DNA of 54,304 nt, from NCBI GenBank assembly GCA_022797215.1, contig JAAWKD010000011.1, positions 1 to 54,304 of the forward strand. Direction: 5' to 3'. Positions 1-10,600 of this stretch are shown here, piece by piece. This stretch comes from Clostridia bacterium (lineage in GTDB: Bacteria; Bacillota; Clostridia; TANB77; CAG-508). The notes beneath the pieces are model-generated. The model was given only the letters and a program-made list of their open reading frames with translations. It did not search any database and had not been told where the DNA came from. Position numbers and translations under genes: made by a program. The first letter of the stretch is position 1. Each line of letters begins with the position of its first letter.

Positions 1-300
1 TAGGATTAGGACAAAAAATTGGTGTACCAACTTATTATAGTTACCTAAATAAATTTGGACTTTTAGAACCAATAGGAATTGATTTGTCGCGGAGAAGCAA
101 CTAGTATTTTCTTAAAAGAAAACAAAGTAGGACTAGTAGAACTTGCAACTATTGCCTTTGGGCAAAGACTTGAAATCACACCCATTTAATTAGCAACAGC
201 AGTAAGTAGTATTGCCAATGGTGGTGTCAAAATTACTCCTAGAGTAGTTAAAAAGATTATCAATAGTGAAACAGGAGAAGAAGGACACCATCTAGGTGTC
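1..300 (+). pseudogene. Decayed fragment of a SpoVD/PBP2-like gene
   Basis: This stretch is a clear copy of 13902-14455, the transpeptidase part of the SpoVD-like gene, with scattered substitutions. It begins outside the window. It contains the same CGG (90-92) that shifts the frame in the longer copy, followed by GGA GAA GCA. It also has a private stop (TAA, 187-189, where the full copy has CAA) and an in-frame 261-bp deletion, apparently between two copies of ACAGGAGAAG (14167 and 14428 in the full gene). Similarity ends at about 298, exactly where the full copy is interrupted by the 5.2 kb element; the att-like sequence here is GACACCATCTAGGTGTC. The fragment is dead, but it dates the CGG insertion to before the duplication. 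What lies upstream is not visible. Confidence 0.9.
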
Positions 301-568
301 TGCTTATGGAAGTCTTAATATTTTACGTCCTTTATTTTTTTCAAAGTCTTTTATCTCTATTATCATTCCATAGATAATTTGTTTTTTGACTATTTTATGA
401 TAATATAGGGAAGCTTAGGTTTTCTGGGATTTTGATAGCTATTTTGTAAAATAGTATTAACATTTGTAAACAAAAGTTAATAGATTTGTAAACAAACAGT
501 AAAAAAGGCAAAAGCTAAGCATGCGTAAGTAATAATAGATAATGTAAAAAATAAGAAATTTAGACTTC
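301..568. other. Intergenic region upstream of the cohesin-dockerin gene
   Basis: No gene is seen here. The region is AT-rich and holds three palindromes around a TTTGTAAA core (listed separately), followed by the promoter for the next gene. Confidence 0.6.
439..496. promoter_or_regulatory. Three phased palindromes with a TTTGTAAA core
   Basis: The palindromes are CTATTTTGTAAAATAG (439-454) and TTTGTAAACAAA twice (463-474 and 485-496). Their centres are 22 bp apart, about two helical turns, which is typical of operator sites bound by dimers on one face of DNA. They lie about 70-130 bp upstream of the -35 box at 569. The regulator is unknown. Confidence 0.55.
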
Positions 569-598
569 TTGAAGTATTAAACAAGAAAATGCTATAAT
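569..598 (+). promoter_or_regulatory. Sigma-A-type promoter of the cohesin-dockerin gene
   Basis: TTGAAG, an 18-bp spacer and a perfect TATAAT lie 39 bp upstream of the start codon. It probably drives both the 312-aa gene and the giant protease gene, which are 42 bp apart with no terminator between them. Confidence 0.7.
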
Positions 599-637
599 AG
601 AAATAATAGTATATATAAAGAAAAGGAATGTGATATT

Positions 638-1576
638 ATGAAAATGAAAAAGAAAGTAATAGCCATATTAATAGTAATTGCTTTAGTGCTGCTTGCAAAT
701 AACATATTAGCAACATCAGAATTAGTAGCACAAGCTAGACCATCAACAGATGAATTAAAAGGAGAACAAGAAGTAACCATTACTTTTAGTTTTGATAGAT
801 ATCAACAAATTAAAAAAGGGGTAAATGCTTTTAAAGCAAAGTTAGAATATAATAAAGAGATATTTGAAGAAGTTAAACAAAGTGATTTTCAATGCTTAAA
901 TGATTGGGAAAAACTACAATATAATCAGGAAACAGGAGAGTTTATTGCAATCAAAAGAGCTGGAAGTAAAGCACCAGAAGATCTTGTAAGTATTGCATTA
1001 AAAACGAAACAAGGAGTAAAAGCAACATCAACAGATATTGTGTTTACAGATATTGTAACTTCAGAAGGAGAAAAAGATATTAATATTGCACAAACAAAGA
1101 CAACTATTAATATTGTAGAAGATCAAACAGAAAAACCAGAAGAGCCAAAACAAGAAAAGATTACTTCAAAGAAATATACTATTACAGAAAAATATGTTGA
1201 AAGAGTTAGACCTGATACTTCAGTAGAACAATTTAAAGCAAATGTAACTTTGGAGAATGTAACAACAGACCCACAAATTGTATTTATCAATCAAGAAGGA
1301 AAAACATTAGCAGAAAATGAAATAGTTACAACAGGCACAATTATAAAAGTAGGTAAAACACTACAATATACACTTAGTGTAATTGGAGATATTGATAGTA
1401 ATGGAAATATTACAATTAATGATTTAGCAAAATTGCAATTACATCTGATTGACAAAGAAAAATTGGAAGGAGCAAAATTAAAGTCAGCTGATGTTGATAA
1501 TGATGGAAAAGTTACTATTAATGACTTAGCGCAAATGAAACTAATTTTAATCGATTTATTGGAAATAGAAGGATAG
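638..1576 (+). CDS. Secreted cohesin-like and dockerin protein
   Basis: This 312-residue protein starts with a positively charged N-terminus and hydrophobic signal peptide (about residues 4-25). A cohesin-like beta domain follows (about 30-165, pattern VTITFSFD...FKAKLEYN...FTDIVTSEG). A short linker rich in Glu, Lys and Pro and a second beta segment come next. The C-terminus (about 250-312) is a type I dockerin with two calcium-loop repeats, DIDSNGNITINDL and DVDNDGKVTINDL. Cohesins bind dockerins in cellulosome-like surface assemblies. The next gene encodes a dockerin-bearing protease and is likely co-transcribed, so this small protein could act as its adaptor or scaffold. The cohesin call rests on overall pattern only; the dockerin is clear. 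Confidence 0.75.
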   Translation: MKMKKKVIAILIVIALVLLANNILATSELVAQARPSTDELKGEQEVTITFSFDRYQQIKKGVNAFKAKLEYNKEIFEEVKQSDFQCLNDWEKLQYNQETGEFIAIKRAGSKAPEDLVSIALKTKQGVKATSTDIVFTDIVTSEGEKDINIAQTKTTINIVEDQTEKPEEPKQEKITSKKYTITEKYVERVRPDTSVEQFKANVTLENVTTDPQIVFINQEGKTLAENEIVTTGTIIKVGKTLQYTLSVIGDIDSNGNITINDLAKLQLHLIDKEKLEGAKLKSADVDNDGKVTINDLAQMKLILIDLLEIEG

Positions 1577-1618
1577 GAAAGAATAGATAAACTAGATTAA
1601 AAATGGAGGATGTATACA

Positions 1619-4600
1619 ATGAAAGAAAAAGCAAAGAAAATAATAACAATTAGTATTTTTTCTACATTGTTCTTAATGTTATCTTTAGGAGTTATTTATG
1701 CTACTAATATAATTTCTTCTAAAGGTGAATTAAATGATGATGGCATAATAGATTATAATGATGCTAGCTTATTAGAAAGCCATTTAATACATATACAAGA
1801 TTTGCCAGAAGATAAAATTTTCAATGCAGATATGGATAGTGATGGAGAAATCATGGTAACTGATTTATCACTATTAATTAAAAAAATAGAAAATGAAAGA
1901 GAATATACAGTAGAACTAATAGACTTAGATACACCAAATTATTATCCAAAAAAAGGTGAAGAAATAGAAATAACTTTTGGAGCTATTATTAATTATGGAG
2001 ATGTAAGAATAGAAAAAGTTATAATAAATGAACAAGAATATACAGTACAAAACGAAAATGGAATTTATAAAATAAAAGTAAATGTAGGAGAGCAAGCAGG
2101 AAAACAAGAGTATAAAATAAGTAAAGTTATTTTAAATACAGATGCAGAAGTGAAAATGAATGACACATTTACTATAAGTGTTTTAAAAGAACAACCTTTT
2201 ATAGAAGAAAGTAGCTACAAGTTAGAAGAAACATTTGAAGGAAAAGCATATATAAACTTCAATTTAGTAGATGGAGAACAAAGTATTACATCTGCACAAT
2301 TTAGTGTTTATGAAATTTCAAATGCATCAGCACAAGTTAATCAAACAGAAGGTTCACAAACAGAGATCGTACAAACCAATATAACAGCAGGAGAAAATAG
2401 ACAAGAAGTACCAGTAGAAGAAGGAAAAACTTATAGAGTTGTTATTAATGTAGCATATAACCTTGCTAAAGACCAAATTGAAGGAAAAGAATATCAAGCA
2501 GAATCTTTTATTTATAGCAAAGAATTTATTATGGCACTTGATTACCAACTTAGTATCAGCGACATACAAACCTTAAAAGATGGTCAACAAAGCAACAAAT
2601 TTGCGAAAAAGGAACCAATTACGATTCAATTTGACAGTACCAATATTGCTTATGAAGGTACAGGTAGTCAAAACTTTGAGCCAAGCACAATAACAGTAAA
2701 CAACAAAGAATATGAAGTAACTAAACAAGAAGACCGTTATTTAGCAACAATTGATGGATTAGAACAAACAGGAGAAAATACAATTACCATCGAAAAAGTA
2801 AAATTAAAAAATGGAAAAGAAATAGTATTAGAAACAGGAAATACTGTAACCATTACAATTGATGCTCAAAAACCAGTTATATCTAACCTAGAAACAGAAG
2901 AAAATGTACAAGAAAAGAATATGAAAGTAACTTTCCACATTGAAGATGCAGCAAAATCAATTCAATCAGCCAAAGTAGTACTTTATGATAGTGGAGAAAA
3001 TATCATAGCAAGTCAAGATATAACAACAGAAGAAATAGAAAATGGAAATGTAGAAAAAATCTTTAATACCAAAACAACAGATAGTTACATTATTAAAGTA
3101 ATTGCAACTTACCAAGAGACAGAAGACCATATCATAACAGACAGTGTTCTATTCGAAAGAGAAATCACAGCAAATCGTTTTGCAACTATTGTAAATGCAA
3201 AAGTAGAACCAGCTACAACAGAGAAAAATAAAACCGTAAAAATCACTTATGAAATCGAAACGAATAGTGAAAGTGAAGTTGCCAAAATTCGTGTCAATAA
3301 CTTAGATTGCATTGCTACTAAAATAGCAAATGGAAAATATGAAGTAATTATAGAAGTAGGAGAAGAAGCAAAAGTATTAGAGTTAACAGCTAGTAGAATT
3401 ATCTTTGCTGACCAAGCTGAGGCAACCATAGACAATACAGTAGAAGTAAATGTATTAAGAGATATACCAAAAATCGAAGAAATTAAACAAGAAGACAATT
3501 TAGAGAATAATCAAGTAACTGTTACCTTTACATTAGTAGATCCAGATAGTAGCTTTATCACAGGAAAAGTACAATTGGTAAAACCAGCAGTAGATGGAGA
3601 ACCAGAACAAGTAATCCAAGAACCAATCATTCAAAGAGAAGGGGAACATGGAAAAGTAGTTTTCGAAAATGTAGAAATTGACAAAGAATATACAGCAAGA
3701 TTTATTGCAAGCTATAATCGTTATCCAGAAGGTGACGAAAACATAGAAGAAGACCAAGTTATTCGAGAAGCAAGAATTATGCTAGTTGGAGACTATGACT
3801 TACAAGTAAGTGACTTAAAAACAGCCAATAAAGAAAAAGACACAAAATATTTTGAGAAAAAGAAAGAAATTATACTAAGCTTTAATTGTACAAATGCAAC
3901 TAGTTTCTTACCAGAAAAAGCTATCATAAATGGAGAAGAATATGTATTAAAACACATAGAAGGAACCAACCAATATACCACTAAATTAGCAGGCTTAGAA
4001 GAAAGTGGTGTAAAAGAATACAAATTAGAAACCATTATATTAGACAATAAGAGATTTTTAGACATTGAGCCAGAACAAAAGATAAAAATTGAAGTGTTAA
4101 AAGAAAAACCAAACATTACCAACTTTGGATACAAAGAAGATGACACAGATAAAAATAAGGTGGTTGCAAGCTTTAACTTAGAGGATGTAGAAACAACTAT
4201 CTCAAATGGAACTATTGTAATTTTCGATGACCATAAAAATGAAATTAAAACACAAAATTTGGTAATAGGTAATAATCAAATTACATTCGATAAAATAGAT
4301 AGTGAATACTATAACATTAAGGTAAAAGCTAGTTATGACCTAGATACTAATGTTTTAGGTGCTGGCGAAAATGAATACGAAGAACAAGTAATATTACAAG
4401 AAGAAATTGATTTTACAGAACGAAAAATCCAACTAAAAGATATACAAGATGTAAGATTATACCATATATACTATGGATTTCCAATGGAAGTAAAGAATAT
4501 TGATAGCAATGAAATAATTGAAAATCCAGAAAATTATGTGGCAAAAGTAAAAATGAAAAATATGCCAGATATGCATACGAATGTAAAAGCTTGTAGAATT

Positions 4601-7600
4601 GAGCAAAGGAAAGTTCTTTTAGAATTAGATGTAGAAAACACCATAATTTACAAAGGAGACGAAAGACAGGCAAAAGTAGAAGTACCTTTTGGTGTAATGG
4701 GAAATGCAGGTTCTTATGTAAAAAATGAATCTTTTGAAGATTTACTTTACCAAATGAGACAATACCCAACAGCAACCTTTAACCTAACCAAAGATTATGA
4801 TGCCTCTGAATATGAAGTAGATACCTTAACCTATTTTGGAGATGGCATGTTTGAAGGAACTATTAATGGAAATGGGCATACTATCTACAATTTGCAAAAA
4901 CCAATATTTAATGAAATAGAAAGAGCAACGATTAAAAACCTTGTAATAGAAAATGCTTATATAACAAGCAAAGTAGGTGTATGGCAAAAAGGATTTATTG
5001 CTAATGAAATTTATAGTAAAACAGTTGTTAGCAATGTTCACATCAAAAATTCAACCATTTCTACTTATAAACAATTCTATACATTTGGACCAATAGCTGG
5101 AAGATTAAGTGGTAGTAGAGTTGAAAAATGTAGTGTTACCAATCTATCCATAGTAGCACAAAGAGGAGAGGGCTCTAGAAGAGTAGGTGGAATTGTTGGA
5201 GAAATAGGATATGGTTCAACCATAGAAGATTGTTATGTAACAGGAGAAATTGAAGGTTCTTGGGAAGTAGGAGGAATTGTTGGTGGTGTTCAAGATTCTA
5301 TGTATCAACAAAATACCATTAAACATTGTATTGCAAAAGTAAATATCAATGGAACATCAGGACCAGGTAATGTAGGAGGAATTGCTGGAAATGCAAATGG
5401 TGCAGGAAGAATTAAACTAGTACAAAATATTAGTTTAGCACAAGGTAGCAAATCTTATAAAACACATGGAAGTGCTATTACATTAGACCCAGATACCTTC
5501 AATTATGAAATGATAGAATCAAACTTAACAGCAAATGCAGAAAATTCAAATGGACTCATTAAAGAATTTGCGAAAAATGAATTTAATGGAGATTTCTGCT
5601 TAGAACAAGCAGGATTTAGTAACCAAATTTGGAATTTAGATGATAAAAACTATGAAAACATACCAACTTTAAAAGGTTATGACCCAAATAGCAAACAAGA
5701 AGGGGCAACTACTGGAAACTATATTCCAGATGTAGAAAGATTAAAGAAGATGAGCGACTATGATCCAAACAAGGAAGTAGCCTATTCAAACCTATACAAA
5801 TTAATGCCATTCTTTGACGCAAAATATTTGGTAGTAGATGGAGCAAGAATTAGTGAGGACGACGTTTTAAACCAAAAACAAATTAAAACCATTTTACCAT
5901 ATAATGCTAAAAATGAATTTGTGTTAACTCTTACCGAAGAAAATTATCAAAGCATAGACCATATTCATGTAGTATTTGCAGATGACACCACAAAGCAATA
6001 CCAATTAAAGTACAAAAATATGAATAACCATGTTGTTTCCTATAAATTAGAAGAACTAGGAATTGAATACAACTTTGATAAATATGTTTTAAAACAAGAT
6101 TCAGAAGTTGTAAAAAAATTAGTGGACTATATTCTAACTTTAGATTATGACAAAGACTTAAAACCATTAGTAGCGCCAATCAACTTAGGAGACCGTATTT
6201 ATAAAGATTTCTTTAATGAAACAATTAAAACAGAAGAAAGTGCAAAAGAATTTGTTTTAAACTTTTTAGGAAATGTAAATGGATATAGTATAACCATAGA
6301 TAATCCTATTTTAGACCGATATATTTATGATTATTTAACCAAAATTACGAATAAGCTAAAACAATATATGTTTGCTTATAACTATTATTCACGTTTTTAT
6401 GGCTTTAAAGTTAGTGACATGAAAGTAAGCGATATTGTATTCTTTAAAGGAGAACTATACAATACGGGTGTAAATACAAACAATTTAGTAAATTTATGTT
6501 TAGCAAGTACTTCATTAGGTTCTCATGTTTCTTACTTATTCTATGAAGAAAGCTTAGGACCTTGTGTTGGCTTTACAACAGTTAGTGAATTTGTGGAACA
6601 CAATATTAAAATGTTTGCCAATAATCAAGAACCAAATGATTGGTTTGCAGAGAACTTTAATGGTATGTTAGTAGAAGTGCCAGCAAAAGGATATGAAGAC
6701 AGTATTGATTATCGTGCTTGGACACAACTAAAGAAACAGAAAAAATTTATCTTACCAATGTTAACCTTGCCAGAAGATTCAGGTTATATGATATCAGCAC
6801 CAACGACATTTTTAGTAGGTTCTCAAAGACTTTATATAAGAGAACCAGGAAATCAAGCACAAATTCAAAACCTACAAAATTTAATGAAAAATTTTGCTAA
6901 CCAAGTTGGTGTATTTTATACCACAGCAGCAGGATTTATAGAACCATCTATTTTTAATAAAGTATGTGATATAGCAATTGACACAACTGTTCTACCTGTA
7001 TTAGGAGAACAGAAAAAAGGAACATCAACTGATCCTTTCTGTAAAAACTTTAATGAACTATTAAATGAATGGTTCACAATAAGAGCAGTAGCAGCTTATT
7101 CTGGTTCCCAAAGAATTTACTATGTTGTTGATAATACATTAACCAGTTATGGACGTACTTGGACACACGAAACAGGACATAACCAATGTAACTTCTTATT
7201 CTTTAAGAGAAATGGATTTAGACCAGTTGGTGGTTGTAACAATAATGATGGCTCAGGAACAGAGGATTATACAGATGGAAATACAACCCAAGGATTTGGT
7301 GATGGAGCAGTAAACTTTAACTTAAGCTACAACTATAATAGTAGTCAAGTAATCACCACAAACTTAACCACTGAAAGAATTAACTCTACAGAAAAAATAG
7401 AAAGTTATTATAAAAGAATGTTTGAAGCCATAGACTTTTTAGACTATGCAGAAGCAAAAGCATTTTTACAATTAACACCAGAAGAACAATCAAAAGTGGC
7501 AGTACAAATTTACTATCCAAATGCACCAGGAAATTATGCTAATGTAGGATGGAAACCAATTACTAAAGAAGAATTTGAAGAAATGGACTTAAAAACAGTT

Positions 7601-10600
7601 GAAGACATTTATGATAATCAAATTACCATTAAACCAGGTGTAACAGCACCAGTTACACAAACAGGAGAACAAGGACTATATGGTTCTGAAGGTATGTATA
7701 TAAGACGTTGGTATCAACCATATAATGAAAAAGGAAGAACCCATTCTTATGGATTTACTTATACATCATGGCAAATGCTAGGAATTGGTGGATATGACGG
7801 AGGATATGTTACCTACTTTAGTGGAAAGAGTAAAAATGACTTAGATGCCATTCAAAAAGTAACCAAAGACCCAGATATGACTTGGAAGAAATTTAAAACG
7901 CAGCGTTATGAGTTAATGGAAAACAGTTGGAATACCATTCCATACTTAAATTCAGACGAATTAGTAGAAAAATATGTAGAAGCATTAAAACTAGATGCTG
8001 CAAACAATGATAGGAATGTTAGCAATAGTACAAATGTAAGAAGAGTGAATTACCATTACTTAAAACGTGTAACTGATGATTTTAGAGCAGAGGTATTAGA
8101 TGGAAATATCCAAAAAGTTCATATCAAAACAGCAGAAGAATTGAAACAAAAATTAACTCAAAATCCTTGTGCTTACTATGTATTAGACAATGATATTGAC
8201 TTATCTAGCATCACCGAAGGAAATGCTATTGTAGGTGGATACTTTATGGGAAAATTAGATGGGCAAGGACACAAATTAACAGGAAATACGATTCCAATCT
8301 TTAACACCATTAAATTTGCTCATATTTCTAATCTACAAGTAGAAAATAGTAATATAACAAGTAGTTTAATGAATGTAGGAGCTTTGGCTAAAACATTAGA
8401 ATATAGCCAAATGGAAAATGTACAAGGAAAAGACATTACCATATCTGCTACCAATAAACAAGTTGGTGGACTAATTGGTAGTACAGTATACAGTTTGGTA
8501 AAAAATGTACATGTAACTAGAAGCAATGTAGTAGGAACAACAAGAGTTGGAGGAATTTCTGGTTATGTTGGTCAAAGCCAAGTAGAAGAGTGTAGTGCAA
8601 ATGGAAAAGTACGTTCAACAGGAAATGCAGCTGGAGGACTAGTAGGAGAAATTTATAGTAAAACAACTCTTATAAATTGTTATACAATAGGAGAAGTACA
8701 AGGAAACCAAGATATTGGTGGATTAGTTGGCTATGTCAATACTTCTTATATTATGAACTGTTTTAGTAATACAAAAGCTACAGGAAATGCTGGTATAGCA
8801 AGCTTTGTAGGACAAACGACAAATAACTCTGTTATAAAAAATAATATTACCTTAGTAAATCAAACTGTAGGATATAAGTTTGATGGTAGAACAGCTAGTG
8901 ATAAATTCAAGAACTTTAGTGGAAACTATGAAAATAAAGTCAATGTAGGAAAATCAACAACAACTAGAGCAGGTATTGACTTTACAGGAAAAATTACAGA
9001 GATAGAAGGAACAGAAGTTAAGAAAGAAAGTTTCTATACAAACACTTTAACTTGGGATAATCATATTTGGGACTTTAGTAGAGTGGCAAGTGGAGGATTA
9101 CCAAAATTAAAAAATGATGACCCTAATGATATAACAATGACAGGTGAAAGATATAGCATAACCAATGCAGAAGAATTTGAAAGTCTATTAAAAGAACATA
9201 GAGAAGCAACATTTGTAATTGAACAAGATATTGACTTATCTACTTTAGAAAGCACGACTACCATTATTGATGGTGTGTTTATGGGAAGAATTGAAGGAAA
9301 TAACCATACATTAAGAGGCAACAAAGTACCAATCTTCCATACAACTCGACATACTTATATTGAAAACTTAAAAATAGAAGGAAGTAACATCGATAAAAAT
9401 GAGACAGATGTAGGAGCACTTACTAAAATAGCAGATAATATAGAACTTAAAAATGTGATAGGAAAAGATATCACAGTTACAAACAGAAGAGATGATACTG
9501 GTGGATTAATTGGTATTATGACTTATGGAGACCTAGAAAATGTACATGTCATTGGAGGAAATGTAACAGGAACTAACCGTGTTGGAACACTTGCAGGATA
9601 TATTGGATATTCTAACATAAAAGCATGTAGTAGTAATGGAACTGCTACTGGTACAGGTAATGCTGTTGGTGGCTTTATGGGAGAAATCACCAATGGAACA
9701 ATGATTGAAAACTGTTATGCAAGAGGAACAGCTAAAGGAAACCAAAATGTTGGTGGATTTGTAGGACTTTTAAGTAAAGCATCTACAATAAGCAATTCTT
9801 TGAGTATAACAAAAGTAGATGGAACAGATAGTGTTGCAGGATTTGTAGGGCAATCTATTACAAATTCTATTGTTAAAAACAACATAGCATTAGGAAATCA
9901 AGTTAGACAGCACTATAAATTTGATGGCAAAACAGTTCAAGAACAACTAGCAACATATGAAGGAAATTATGAATATGAAGGAAATAAAGGTATTTCTATT
10001 GGAGAAAGAGGGGATATTGACTTCACAGGAAAAATAAGTGTAGCAAACAGAGAAAATGTAACAAGCAAAGACTTCTATACCAATACTTTGGGCTGGAATG
10101 AGGAGGTTTGGGACTTTAGTACAGTTGCGTCTTGCAAGACACCAACCTTAAAGAATAGTGACCCAAATGAGAGCTTGGAAATTCATATACCAGTTCATGA
10201 AATACGTACCGAAGAAGAATTTAGAACCTTAATAGAGAAGTATCCAGATGAAAACTTTACATTAGAAAATGATATTGACTTATCTAGTTTAGAAAGTACG
10301 GGGGCTATCATTAGTGGTGAATTTATAGGAGAGATAGATGGAAAAAATCATAGCTTAAAAGGAAATACTGTTCCAATCTTCCATACGATTCATTATGCAA
10401 AACTTGCTAATTTGAAATTAGAAGGAAGCAATATCAATAAAAATGAAACAGATGTAGGAGCACTTGCTAAAATAGCAGACAAAGTAGAACTTACGAATGT
10501 ATTAGCAAAAGATATTAAAGTAGCTAATAAAAATAATAATACAGGTGGTCTAATTGGTATTATGACTTCTAGTGATTTGGAAAATGTACATATCATTGGA

